This document shows, in pieces, positions 8,506 through 17,235 of a stretch of DNA of 64,000 nucleotides (position 1 is its first letter; the number at the start of each line of letters is the position of its first letter). This DNA comes from G021776435 sp046756245 (lineage in GTDB: Bacteria; Pseudomonadota; Alphaproteobacteria; Caulobacterales; Parvularculaceae), in assembly GCA_046756245.1 (NCBI GenBank), contig JBHHVZ010000003.1, positions 7,811-71,810 on the forward strand, given 5' to 3'. Position numbers and translations under genes: made by a program. A model generated the notes under the pieces. The model searched no databases. It was not told the origin of the DNA and worked only from the letters and a program-made list of their open reading frames with translations.

Positions 8506-9654
8506 TCAGAAAAATTCCCGCGACCGCAGGATCTCCTGATCCTGATGCACATGCGCGCTCATGATCAGACCGAAGCCGGCCATGATCACAGTCATGACCG
8601 TGCCGCCGTATGAAACGAGCGGCAGCGGGACGCCGACCACCGGCGCCAGTCCCGTCACCATGCCGGCGTTGATCAGCACATAGAGCGCGAACGTCACCAC
8701 GACGCCCATCGAAGCAAGTCGCGCGAAGTGCGACTTCGAGCGCAGCGCCACCCGTATGGCCATGAAGATGACCGTAAGATAAAGCAGGAGCAGGCCGACG
8801 GCGCCGACGAACCCGAATTCTTCGCCGAAAATCGTGAAGATGAAATCGGTGTGCATTTCGGGCAGGAATTTGAGCTGGCTTTGGGTGCCCAGCATGTAGC
8901 CCTTGCCGTCGAGTCCGCCCGAGCCCAGCGCAATCTTTGACTGTAAGAGGTGATAACCCTGGCCCAGCGGATCGCGGTCGGGATCGAGAAATGTGAGAAT
9001 GCGCTTCACCTGATAATCTTTGAGAAACTCATAGCGATAAGCGACATAGGCGGCGACCACGCCGCCGGCGATGCCGAACAGGCCGATGCGCCAGCTCAAT
9101 CCCGCGAGAAATACGATCGCCACGCCGGTCGCAGCCAACAAGAGCGCCGTGCCGAGATCCGGCTGGATGAAAACGAGACCGACCGGCGCGCCGATCATCA
9201 AAATCGGCGGAATGAGATAGAGAATTTGCGACACCTGCTCGGCCCGCAGCCCGTGATAATAGCGCGCCAGCGCCATCACCAGACCGAGCTTCATCGCCTC
9301 CGACGGCTGAAACTGAAAGCCGGCGACGGAGATCCACCGCTGCGCGCCCATGATTGTCTCGCCGATGAACGGAACAGCGATGAGCGCGGCGAGCGCGGCG
9401 AAATAGATCGGATAAGCAAGCGACATCCAGAACCGGATGCCGATCAGCCCCATCCCGACCAGCAAAATGACCGCGCTGGCGTAACGGATTGCGTGCTTCG
9501 CCGCCCAGGGCTGCCACGATCCTTCGGCGACGGAATAGAGCGTGACGACGCCGGCGCCGGCGATCATCGTCAAGAGAATAATCAGCGGCCAGTGGAAGCG
9601 CGCAAGGCGTTCGCGAAATCCGCGCCGTCGGCTGGGCAGGATGATCGAAGACAC
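8506..9654 (-). CDS. rodA: RodA, peptidoglycan glycosyltransferase of the elongasome
   Basis: SEDS-family glycan polymerase that works with PBP2 (mrdA) in side-wall synthesis in the inner membrane. 382 residues with about ten TM segments and the SEDS signatures GAQRWISVAGFQFQPSE and the C-terminal GVPLPLVSYGG. The start is GTG at 9654, 4 nt behind the mrdA stop, so it is the last gene of the mreB-mreC-mreD-mrdA-rodA operon. GFQFQPSE and the loop Asp (IQPDLGTA) are intact, consistent with an active enzyme. Confidence 0.97.
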   Translation of the reverse strand: MSSIILPSRRRGFRERLARFHWPLIILLTMIAGAGVVTLYSVAEGSWQPWAAKHAIRYASAVILLVGMGLIGIRFWMSLAYPIYFAALAALIAVPFIGETIMGAQRWISVAGFQFQPSEAMKLGLVMALARYYHGLRAEQVSQILYLIPPILMIGAPVGLVFIQPDLGTALLLAATGVAIVFLAGLSWRIGLFGIAGGVVAAYVAYRYEFLKDYQVKRILTFLDPDRDPLGQGYHLLQSKIALGSGGLDGKGYMLGTQSQLKFLPEMHTDFIFTIFGEEFGFVGAVGLLLLYLTVIFMAIRVALRSKSHFARLASMGVVVTFALYVLINAGMVTGLAPVVGVPLPLVSYGGTVMTVIMAGFGLIMSAHVHQDQEILRSREFF

Positions 9655-9658
9655 GCCC

Positions 9659-11584
9659 CTAGCCCTCCCGCGACGCAGCGCCGTTCGCCCGGGCGGCGAG
9701 CGTGCGCGGATCGATCGGCGGGCGCGAGGCGGGATCCTTCTTCATCACCGCCCGCATGATTTCGCGCGCTTTCGGGCCGGCCATGCGCGAGCCGCCGCCG
9801 CCATGCTCGACCACCACCGCGCAGGCGTAGCGCGGATTGTCGACCGGCGCGAAGCAGATGAACAGGGCGTGGTCGCGGCGCTCCCACGGCAGGTCTTCGT
9901 TCTTGGTGACGCCGCGCGCGCGTTCTTCAGCCGTGATCCTGCGCACCTGGCTGGTGCCGGTTTTGCCGGCGAGGCGCCATTCCGGCTTCTCCAGCCGTGA
10001 ACGCCACGCCGTGCCGCCAATCTCGTTGGTGACGGCGTCCATGCCGGCGCGCGCCACCTCGAAATAGGACTGATCGAGATTGATCGGCGGCGCCTGGGGC
10101 GTGGGCGGCGCCAAATCGCCGATGGCGCGCACGATCCGTGGACGGATCGCCCGTCCGGTCGCAATGCGCGCGGCCATGACGGCGAGCTGCAGCGGCGTCG
10201 TCGTAACGGCGCCCTGACCGATAATCGCCGACAGCGTTTCCCCCTGAAACCAGGTCTGGTTTTCCGGCTGGCCGGCGAAGTAGGTGCGCTTCCATTCGCG
10301 GCTCGGGACGACGCCCGGCTTCTGGCCGGGAATTCCGAGCTCGTAAGCCTGTCCGAGCCCGAGCTTGCGGGTTGTATCGGAAAGTATGTCGATCTCCAGG
10401 GTCTTGGCGATCTCCCAGAAATAAACGTCGCAGGAATGCTTGATGGCGTCGCGCATGTCCATGACGCCGTGACCGCCTGGCCGCCAGCAATGGAAATAAC
10501 GGTCGCCGAACCAGGTTTTGCCAAGGCAGCGCACTTTATGGTTTGTTTTGAATCCGGCGACCTGGGCGGCGATGGCGCTGGCCGGTTTCAACGTCGAGCC
10601 CGGCGGATAAGCGCCCGCGAGTGGCTTGTTCATCAGCGGCTTGTATGGGCTTTGACTGAGCTCCTTCCACATCGCCGGATCAACGCCCACGTTGAACGCA
10701 TTGGGATCGAACGCCGGCGTCGAGGCGAGAACCAGAATGTCGCCGGTGACCGCGTCGAGAACCACGGCGGCGGCGCTTTCTCCTTCGAGCTCCTTCATGG
10801 CGGCGACTTGCAATTCGGCGTCAATCGTGAGCGCCAGCGGTTTTCCCTGGACGGGCGGACGGGCGTCATCTTTCAACTCATCGATGACGCGGCCATGGGC
10901 GTTGACCTTGACCTGCATCTCGCCGGCTTTGCCGCGAAGCTCCTCGTCATAGGTGCGCTCGAGCCCGTCGCGCCCGACCTTGAAGCCGGGCTGGCGCAGC
11001 AGCGTGCGCTCCTTGTCGTTTTCCTGCGCCTCGAGATCACGCTCCGTGACAGCGCCGACATAGCCGATAACGAACGCGGCGGCCTCGCCCAAAGGATAAT
11101 CACGCGTGTCGCCCACATTCGGCAGCACGCCGGGCAAATGCGGGAGATCGAAGCTGATTTTCGAAAACTGGTCCCAGGAGAGGTTGTCCTCGATTTCGAC
11201 CGGAACGAACGCGCCGCGGCGCTTGATCCGATTGAGGATGCGCGCGCGCTTTTCCTCGCTTAGATCAATGACCTGGCTGATCCTGTCGAGCGCATGTCTG
11301 GTGTCTTTCGTCCGCTCGGGAATAAACAGCAGCCGGAAATTCTGCCGGTTGGAAGCGAGGACGACGCCGAAACGGTCGACGATTTCTCCGCGCAACGGCG
11401 TCAGAATGCGCCGGTTGAACTGATTGTCGAGCGCCAGGTCGACATATTTATCGTGGTCGACGATCTGGAGCTGATAAAGCCGGCCGGCGACGCCTGCAAA
11501 AAGCAGACTCGTGACGCCGCCGAACAGGATGGTGCGGCGGGAGAAAATTTCCTGACGTTCCGGATCGTGGGCGCTGATGCGCAT
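9659..11584 (-). CDS. mrdA: Penicillin-binding protein 2 (elongation transpeptidase)
   Basis: Class B PBP that crosslinks peptidoglycan with RodA in the elongasome. 641 residues: one N-terminal TM (about 17-35), the pedestal domain with RGEIVDRFG (65-73), and a transpeptidase domain with SxxK (S330-TLK333), SCD (384-386) and KTG (541-543), all intact. It is anchored in the inner membrane with the enzyme in the periplasm. It is 3 nt downstream of mreD and 4 nt upstream of rodA. Length fits the family (about 600-650). Confidence 0.97.
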   Translation of the reverse strand: MRISAHDPERQEIFSRRTILFGGVTSLLFAGVAGRLYQLQIVDHDKYVDLALDNQFNRRILTPLRGEIVDRFGVVLASNRQNFRLLFIPERTKDTRHALDRISQVIDLSEEKRARILNRIKRRGAFVPVEIEDNLSWDQFSKISFDLPHLPGVLPNVGDTRDYPLGEAAAFVIGYVGAVTERDLEAQENDKERTLLRQPGFKVGRDGLERTYDEELRGKAGEMQVKVNAHGRVIDELKDDARPPVQGKPLALTIDAELQVAAMKELEGESAAAVVLDAVTGDILVLASTPAFDPNAFNVGVDPAMWKELSQSPYKPLMNKPLAGAYPPGSTLKPASAIAAQVAGFKTNHKVRCLGKTWFGDRYFHCWRPGGHGVMDMRDAIKHSCDVYFWEIAKTLEIDILSDTTRKLGLGQAYELGIPGQKPGVVPSREWKRTYFAGQPENQTWFQGETLSAIIGQGAVTTTPLQLAVMAARIATGRAIRPRIVRAIGDLAPPTPQAPPINLDQSYFEVARAGMDAVTNEIGGTAWRSRLEKPEWRLAGKTGTSQVRRITAEERARGVTKNEDLPWERRDHALFICFAPVDNPRYACAVVVEHGGGGSRMAGPKAREIMRAVMKKDPASRPPIDPRTLAARANGAASREG

Positions 11585-11587
11585 CGC

Positions 11588-12100
11588 TTACGCCTCCACC
11601 AGGACGCGGCGGTGAAGATGCGAGAAGGCGACGCCGAACAGCGGGTAAATCGCAACTGTCGCCAGCATCTGCAGCGCCAGATCGCCGATGGGAAGCAACA
11701 CGCTCGACATCAGACTCATCACAAGCCACACCATAACGCCGGCGTTGACAGCGGCCAATGCAAATCCGAGCCAAACCACGCGTTGCTCGCGCCCGAGGAA
11801 ATAGGAGCGTTGCGACAGCACGATATACTGCGTCGAAAGGTAAACGGCCGGCCAGAGCCCGAGCGGGCCGCCGGTTAACAGGTCCTGCAACAAGCCGACG
11901 AAGAAAACGCTGAGCGCCGGAAGGTAGTTCGGCCCGTAAATCGACCAGAAAAAAACCACCACAAGCGGCAGAATGGGCGTCGGCGCATGGCCTTCGGCAA
12001 GCCGCAGCGGCAAGGCGAGCGCAATGACGCCAAACAGTCCCAATATTGTCGGCGTCGCGGCTTTCGCCAGCCGTGACAGTCCTTCCGCTCGGTCGCCCAT
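11588..12100 (-). CDS. mreD: Rod shape-determining protein MreD
   Basis: 170-residue inner-membrane protein with about five hydrophobic segments, including the region PNYLPALSVFFVGLLQDLLTGGPLG, whose FxxGLLxDLLxGxPLG pattern is typical of MreD. It links MreC to the PBP2/RodA machinery. It lies 12 nt after mreC and just before mrdA on the minus strand. MreD is poorly conserved, so the call rests on the hydrophobicity pattern, this motif and the operon position. Confidence 0.92.
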   Translation of the reverse strand: MGDRAEGLSRLAKAATPTILGLFGVIALALPLRLAEGHAPTPILPLVVVFFWSIYGPNYLPALSVFFVGLLQDLLTGGPLGLWPAVYLSTQYIVLSQRSYFLGREQRVVWLGFALAAVNAGVMVWLVMSLMSSVLLPIGDLALQMLATVAIYPLFGVAFSHLHRRVLVEA

Positions 12101-12112
12101 ACCGGCCTTCCC

Positions 12113-13000
12113 TCAGCCCTCAAGCGCTTGCGCCGCCGCCGCTTCCTCATCCGACGTCAAATGCGGGAATTCGTAATTGATTACCCTGACCATGCGCGTG
12201 CGCGCATAATTCGCATAAAGATCGACAATCATCTCGCCCCTGGTTTCGCCGCGGACGACGCCGACGGGAAGGCCGCGCGGCAGTACGCCTCCCGCCCCCG
12301 AGGTCAGGACTCTGTAGCCTTCGAGGACAGGCGGGTGGTCGGCGTTTTCGGTAAAACTGATCGCCGGATGCGCCTTGGTGCGCCCGACCAGAATGCCTTC
12401 GACGCCTGCGCCTTCCACATAGACGGGCACGCGGCTTTGAATGTCGGTGAGCAGCAATATGCGCGCGGCGTGCGCGCCGGTTTCGACAATGCGACCGACC
12501 AGGCCGCGATCGTCGACGACCGCCTGTCCGCGTCTGACGTTTTTGTTCGCGCCCGCATTGACGAGCATTGAATGGGCAAAAGCGTCGTTGGACTCGCCGA
12601 TGACGAACGCATCGATCGGGCGCGCTTCCGGCGGCGCCTGATAATTCTGCAGCTTTTCATAGGCTGCGATGGTCTCGCGCAGGGCGAGCGCCTCATCCAT
12701 CCATTGCCTGAGTTCGGCGTTTTCCTGACGCAGCGCTTCGTTTTGCTCCAGCACGTTGAAGTAGTCGCTGACCCGGCCGACGACGCCGTCGATATAGGCG
12801 ATCGGTCCGGCGAACAGCGACAGCACCGGCGCGGCGGCGTCGATGACGCTCTCGCGCGCCTTGCGGAATACGGAAGCCTGGGCGGAATAAAGGCTTGAAA
12901 GAAGGAGAAGAACGGCGATGAGGATTAGCAGGAGGAGGCTGAAACGAGAATTCGCCTTGCGTCCGAGCCCTTCCCGCCGGTCCTGACCAAGTACTTCCAT
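12113..13000 (-). CDS. mreC: Rod shape-determining protein MreC
   Basis: Bitopic scaffold protein of the elongasome. 295 residues: a short cytoplasmic tail, a TM (about 23-40, LLLLILIAVLLLLSSLYSAQ), a coiled coil (about 78-115, NEALRQENAELRQWMDEAL), and the beta-rich MreC core with VNAGANKNVRRGQAVVDDRGLVGRI and LLTDIQSRVPV. It ends with a short acidic/Ala-rich tail. The ORF starts at ATG 13000, 24 nt downstream of the mreB stop. Confidence 0.96.
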   Translation of the reverse strand: MEVLGQDRREGLGRKANSRFSLLLLILIAVLLLLSSLYSAQASVFRKARESVIDAAAPVLSLFAGPIAYIDGVVGRVSDYFNVLEQNEALRQENAELRQWMDEALALRETIAAYEKLQNYQAPPEARPIDAFVIGESNDAFAHSMLVNAGANKNVRRGQAVVDDRGLVGRIVETGAHAARILLLTDIQSRVPVYVEGAGVEGILVGRTKAHPAISFTENADHPPVLEGYRVLTSGAGGVLPRGLPVGVVRGETRGEMIVDLYANYARTRMVRVINYEFPHLTSDEEAAAAQALEG

Positions 13001-13024
13001 GCCTCACTCACGCGCTTTGTCCTG

Positions 13025-14065
13025 TTAAATAGCAGAGGTCAGGACGCCGCGCATCGATTTGGTGTTTTCCAGCGCCGCCCCGGTGCCGAGCGCGACGCAG
13101 GACAGCGAATCGTCGGCGACCGAAACCGGCAGCCCCGTTTCGTCGCGTAGAACCTGATCCAGATTTTTGAGAAGCGCGCCGCCTCCCGTCAACATGATGC
13201 CGGTGTCGACGATATCGGCGGCGAGCTCCGGCGGGGTCGCCTCGAGCGCCACCTTCACGGCCTCGATGATCTGGCTCACCGGTTCGGCGAGCGCCTCGGC
13301 GACCTGCGCCTCGCCGATGCGGACTTCCTTCGGGACGCCATGCATGAGATCGCGGCCCTTTATCTGAATGGTCACGCCCGAACCTTCCGTCGGGATCATC
13401 GCCGAGCCGACTTCCGTCTTGATGCGCTCGGCCGACGCCTCGCCGATCAGAAGATTATACATGCGGCGGATATAGGCGATGATCGCCTCGTCCATCTTGT
13501 CGCCGCCGACGCGCACGGAGCGCGAATAGACGATGCCCCCGAGCGACAGGACGGCGACCTCGGTGGTGCCGCCGCCGACGTCGACGACCATGGAGCCGGT
13601 CGGGCTTGTCACCGGCAGACCCGCGCCGATCGCAGCCGACATCGGCTCTTCGATGAGCTCTACTTTCCGCGCGCCAGCCGACAGCGCCGATTCCTGAATG
13701 GCGCGGCGCTCGACTGCGGTTGCGCCCGACGGCACGCAGACGACGATGCGCGGGCTCGCAAATGAGCGCCGGTTGTGAACCTTGCGGATGAAGTGCTTGA
13801 TCATCGCTTCGGCGACTTCGAAGTCGGCGATGACGCCGTCGCGCATCGGCCGAATCGCCTCGATCTCGCCGGGCGTCCTGCCGAGCATTTCCTTGGCTTC
13901 GTTGCCGACGGCGCGGACATGCTTGCGGCCGGAACGCGTTTCAATCGCCACGACGGACGGCTCGTTGAGAACGATTCCGCGTCCCTTGACGTAAACGAGT
14001 GTATTCGCGGTGCCGAGGTCGATCGCCATATCCGCAGAGAGCATGCCGAAAAGCGTAGAGAGCAT
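13025..14065 (-). CDS. mreB: Actin-like rod shape-determining protein MreB
   Basis: Bacterial actin that positions the elongasome at the inner membrane. 346 residues, the usual length. Actin-fold phosphate and nucleotide motifs are visible: DMAIDLGTANTLVYVKGRG, DVGGGTTEVAVLSLGGIV and the C-terminal TGGGALL. I chose ATG 14065 over the TTG at 14071 because AGGA lies 7 nt upstream and MreB usually starts 10-13 residues before the DLGTAN motif. First gene of the five-gene elongation operon. Confidence 0.98.
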   Translation of the reverse strand: MLSTLFGMLSADMAIDLGTANTLVYVKGRGIVLNEPSVVAIETRSGRKHVRAVGNEAKEMLGRTPGEIEAIRPMRDGVIADFEVAEAMIKHFIRKVHNRRSFASPRIVVCVPSGATAVERRAIQESALSAGARKVELIEEPMSAAIGAGLPVTSPTGSMVVDVGGGTTEVAVLSLGGIVYSRSVRVGGDKMDEAIIAYIRRMYNLLIGEASAERIKTEVGSAMIPTEGSGVTIQIKGRDLMHGVPKEVRIGEAQVAEALAEPVSQIIEAVKVALEATPPELAADIVDTGIMLTGGGALLKNLDQVLRDETGLPVSVADDSLSCVALGTGAALENTKSMRGVLTSAI

Positions 14066-14104
14066 GATCAATTCCTATCGCCGGGATTGTCTGTCGGCGT
14101 TTTA

Positions 14105-14134
14105 CTTAACCTTAATGCGTTCCTAAATCGTCAA
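14105..14134 (-). promoter_or_regulatory. Candidate promoter of the mreB operon
   Basis: On the minus strand TTGACG (14134-14129) is followed by ATTTAGGAAC and then GCATTAAG. This fits the TTGACG-N10-14-GCTANAWC form described for housekeeping promoters in Caulobacter. It lies about 40-70 nt upstream of the mreB start. This is pattern matching only; no other sequence in the 147-nt gap looks better. Confidence 0.45.
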
Positions 14135-14212
14135 CAAAGCCCGACTGAATTGAGGAAACGGGGCGAATCCGTTGATTCGCAGCGTAGCGGGATTCTCTTT
14201 CCCGCGCTCATT

Positions 14213-14983
14213 TTATTCGCCGGCCGCATCGCGGCGGCGCAGGCGTAAGTAAAACCAGCGCACGAGCAGCAGGAAACCCAGCCAGACGGTGACGATCAAC
14301 ACCAGAAGCGCCAGATGGCGGGGCTCCCGGTTGGTGAAAAATTCCACAACGCCGCCAAGACCTTCGCGCAGGGCCGACTGATCGGGCGCCAATGCGCCGA
14401 GCGCCGCCACCAACAGGATCTTGGGAACGATGCCGACGCCGGTTCCCGCCCAGAATTTCAGGATCGGAATATGCGCGGCGCCGGCCGCGGCGTTGACGAC
14501 GATGAACGGCGCCGAAGGCACGACGCGCACCAGCCCGCTCGCCAGCGCGCCGTGACGGCCCACAAATCCGATGGTCGTCTGCACCCGGGGGCCGCCGAAC
14601 CGGCGCACCCATCCGCCGCCGAGCATGTGCCCGAGTCCGAAGGTGAAGGTGGCGCTCGCCATGGTGGCGATCCAGGCGTAGGCGGCGCCGGACTGCGGTC
14701 CAAAGGCGATGACGGTGGCTGCAATCAGCAGAATCTGGGGAAATCCCGTAAGCGCCAGCAGCACGTAAACGGAAATCACGCCCACAACCGCCCAGGGCGA
14801 ATTGGCGGCGCGGTTTATGAGGGTGGTCGCCGCGCCTTCTTCATCCAGATGCAGCCAGCGCTGGCCGTAGAAAAACATCAGGACGACAAAGACGAGCAGA
14901 ATTAGCGAGACGCCAAGCGACGTCATCGCTTTGGCATCCATCTCGTTGAGAAAGCGCCCCAAACGGCGCAAAAACTCGACCAT
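14213..14983 (-). CDS. TVP38/TMEM64 family (DedA-like) membrane protein
   Basis: 256-residue inner-membrane protein with about five or six TM segments and the SNARE-associated/VTT domain. Characteristic pieces: the FPQILLIAATVIAFGPQSGAAYAW re-entrant-like segment, GLGHMLGGGWVRRFGG, and RVVPSAPFIVVNAAAGA. Relatives act in membrane lipid or polyprenyl-lipid handling, but the substrate here is not known. ATG 14983 is preferred; a TTG at 15001 would add six residues. It stands alone, 147 nt downstream of the mreB start and 178 nt from ilvC's end. Confidence 0.85.
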   Translation of the reverse strand: MVEFLRRLGRFLNEMDAKAMTSLGVSLILLVFVVLMFFYGQRWLHLDEEGAATTLINRAANSPWAVVGVISVYVLLALTGFPQILLIAATVIAFGPQSGAAYAWIATMASATFTFGLGHMLGGGWVRRFGGPRVQTTIGFVGRHGALASGLVRVVPSAPFIVVNAAAGAAHIPILKFWAGTGVGIVPKILLVAALGALAPDQSALREGLGGVVEFFTNREPRHLALLVLIVTVWLGFLLLVRWFYLRLRRRDAAGE

Positions 14984-15180
14984 ACCCAGCAGCGCCCGCA
15001 AATTTTGCGCGCAACGCGCCTTCCGATGCGCTGCTCGCAGTTGATGCGCCGCTGATCATCCTGCGGCGCAACCCAATGCCTCCTGAGACCGTATTCACCC
15101 CCGCCCGGTCCGGCGTGATTCAATAACGGCTACGAAAAGCCTTTGCAACGGCCCCTTGCGTTGCGCGCGCCGTAGTCGGA

Positions 15181-16200
15181 CTAGTTCCGGTTGCGGTCGA
15201 CCAGTTTCTTCTCCGCAAGGAAAGGCATCAGCGCGCGCAGCTTTTCGCCCACCGCCTCGATCGGATGCTCGGCGTCGATCGCCCGCTTGGCCTTGAAACT
15301 CGGCAGGCCGGCCTGATTTTCGAGCATCCAGTCGCGCACGAAACGGCCCTGCTGGATGTCGGCGAGGACGCGTTTCATTTCCGCCCGGGTCCCGTCGGTG
15401 ATAATCCGCGGCCCGGTTTGATATTCGCCGTATTCGGCGGTGTTGGAGATCGAATAGTTCATGTTCGACAGGCCGCCCTCATAAACGAGGTCGACGATGA
15501 GTTTCACCTCGTGGAGGCACTCGAAATAGGCCATTTCCGGCGCATAGCCGGCCTCGACCAGAGTCTCGAAACCGGCGCGGATGAGTTCGACGAGACCGCC
15601 GCACAGCACGACCTGCTCGCCGAAGAGGTCGGTTTCGCATTCCTCGCGAAAGGTCGTTTCGATGACGGCGGCGCGCGCGCAGCCGATGGCGGCGGCGTAG
15701 GACAACGCCAGATCATGCGCCTTGCCTGACGCGTCGCGATGAACCGCAATGAGCCCCGGAATGCCCTTGCCTTCCTCGTACTGGGCGCGCAGCGCATGGC
15801 CCGGCCCTTTCGGCGCAATCATGACGACGTCGAGATCGGCGCGCGGCTCGATCAGGCTGAAATGCACGTTAAGGCCGTGGGCGAACGCGATCGCCGCACC
15901 CTCGCGCAGATTGTCGTGAATGTCGGCGTAATAAATGTCGCGCTGCAATTCATCGGGCGCGAGGATCATGATCAAATCCGCCCAGCGCGCAGCGTCCGCG
16001 ACCGAGCGAACCTCGATCCCGTCGGCGGCGCATTTCTTCGCCGTCGGCGAGTCGGCGCGAAGCGCTACGCAGAGGTCTGCAACGCCGGAATCGCGCAAAT
16101 TGAGCGCATGGCCCCTGCCCTGACTGCCGTAACCGACGATCGCCACGCGTTTCGATGCGATAAGGCTTACATCCGTGTCCTGATCATAATAAACGCGCAT
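15181..16200 (-). CDS. ilvC: Ketol-acid reductoisomerase (NADP+)
   Basis: Class I KARI of valine, leucine and isoleucine synthesis; cytoplasmic, Mg2+ and NADPH dependent. 339 residues, exactly the short-form length. The nucleotide-binding motif is GYGSQGRGHALNLRDSG, followed by the knotted domain with AHGLNVHF, APKGPGHALR and EECETDLFGEQVVLCGG (Mg2+ ligands). ATG 16200 is chosen over 16206 because AGGA sits 6 nt before it and the protein then starts MRVYYDQD like its relatives. It is the last gene of the ilvB-ilvN-DUF4440-ilvC run; its start region overlaps the stop of the preceding gene. Confidence 0.97.
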   Translation of the reverse strand: MRVYYDQDTDVSLIASKRVAIVGYGSQGRGHALNLRDSGVADLCVALRADSPTAKKCAADGIEVRSVADAARWADLIMILAPDELQRDIYYADIHDNLREGAAIAFAHGLNVHFSLIEPRADLDVVMIAPKGPGHALRAQYEEGKGIPGLIAVHRDASGKAHDLALSYAAAIGCARAAVIETTFREECETDLFGEQVVLCGGLVELIRAGFETLVEAGYAPEMAYFECLHEVKLIVDLVYEGGLSNMNYSISNTAEYGEYQTGPRIITDGTRAEMKRVLADIQQGRFVRDWMLENQAGLPSFKAKRAIDAEHPIEAVGEKLRALMPFLAEKKLVDRNRN

Positions 16201-16202
16201 TT

Positions 16203-16676
16203 TCATTCCTCGCTTGCAGCGTCAGGCGCAGGGTTCGAATTGCCGATATCGACGATGAATTTCCATGACCTGTCGGCCTCGAGCCGCCAGATTGAAACAT
16301 ATTTTCCGTGATCGGTCTCGGTTCCGCCGTCGCCGTCCGGACCCTTGTAGACATAGCGGCCCCAGGTAAAGCCGAAATCGCCGCCTGACGCGGCGACGGC
16401 TTCCTCGGGCGCCCATTTCAACGTCGCGCCTTCCGGCCAGTCCTGAAATCGCGCGATCATCGCCCCGCGGCCCTGATAGGGTTCGCCGCCGTCGGGAAAC
16501 ATTCTGACGTCTTCGGCTGCAAACGCGGCGAAGGCGGCCGGAACGCCTTTTTCGGCGGCCATGGCGGCGAACGCCCGATCGGCGGCAAGCATCGCCTCTT
16601 CGGGCTCGCCGGCGAGAACGGCGGCGGCGAGCGCGGCCGACGTCGCCGCGCCCGCGGCCAGCAGTTTATTGAGCAT
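16203..16676 (-). CDS. Exported DUF4440/NTF2-like protein inside the ilv operon
   Basis: 157 residues with an N-terminal Ala-rich signal peptide (about 1-22, ending LAG) and a DUF4440-type NTF2-like fold: AMLAADRAFAAMAAEKG, DVRMFPDG, GRGAMIARFQ, FGFTWGRYVY and a C-terminal WRLEADRSWKFIVDIGN. No catalytic motif can be named. Its start overlaps the ilvN stop by 11 nt and its stop overlaps the ilvC Shine-Dalgarno/start region, so it is translated within the ilv operon although nothing links this family to branched-chain amino acids. The two-sided overlap argues that it is a settled member of the operon. Confidence 0.85.
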   Translation of the reverse strand: MLNKLLAAGAATSAALAAAVLAGEPEEAMLAADRAFAAMAAEKGVPAAFAAFAAEDVRMFPDGGEPYQGRGAMIARFQDWPEGATLKWAPEEAVAASGGDFGFTWGRYVYKGPDGDGGTETDHGKYVSIWRLEADRSWKFIVDIGNSNPAPDAASEE

Positions 16677-17235
16677 CGCTCGCCTCCTCCTGCTGTTTTG
16701 GCGTCAGAGGCCCGCGCCGGATCGACAGGACGCCGGTGCGGGAAATCTCTGCAAGCCCAAGCGGCGTCATCAGGTCGGCGAAGGCGTCGATCTTGTCCCT
16801 GCCCCCGGTGAGTTCGAAGATAAAGGACGTGTGCGAAGCGTCAATCACCTTCGCCCGGAAAGCGTCGGCGAGGCGCATTGCTTCGACGCGTTTTTCTCCC
16901 GAACCGACGACTTTAAAGAGCGCCAGTTCGCGCTCGATGCCGTCCCGGTCCCGACTGACGTCGATCACGAAACGCACCGGCACGAGGCGCAGAAGCTGCG
17001 CTTCGATCTGCGCAAGCGTCGACGGCGCGCCGCGGGTGACGATGGTGATGCGCGACCGGTGCTTTTCCATGTCGGTTTCGGCGACCGTGAGGCTCTCGAT
17101 ATTGTAGCCGCGCGCCGAAAAGAGGCCCACGACGCGCGCCAGCACGCCGGGTTCGTTGTCGACGATGGCGGCGATCGTGCGTTGTTCGGTTTCTTCTTCA
17201 CGCGTGTTCGGCGCGTAAACGGAAGACGATGTCAT
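16666..17235 (-). CDS. ilvN: Acetolactate synthase regulatory (small) subunit
   Basis: Regulatory subunit of AHAS, giving valine feedback inhibition and activating IlvB. 189 residues: N-terminal ACT domain (about 18-90, TIAAIVDNEPGVLARVVGLFSARGYNIESL shows the effector loop) and a C-terminal ALS_ss domain ending PLGLAEISRTGVLSIRRG. Slightly longer than the usual 160-180 because of a 15-residue N-terminal extension. It overlaps the ilvB stop by 4 nt (ATGA). The symbol ilvN or ilvH is a matter of convention. Confidence 0.96.
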   Translation of the reverse strand: MTSSSVYAPNTREEETEQRTIAAIVDNEPGVLARVVGLFSARGYNIESLTVAETDMEKHRSRITIVTRGAPSTLAQIEAQLLRLVPVRFVIDVSRDRDGIERELALFKVVGSGEKRVEAMRLADAFRAKVIDASHTSFIFELTGGRDKIDAFADLMTPLGLAEISRTGVLSIRRGPLTPKQQEEASDAQ

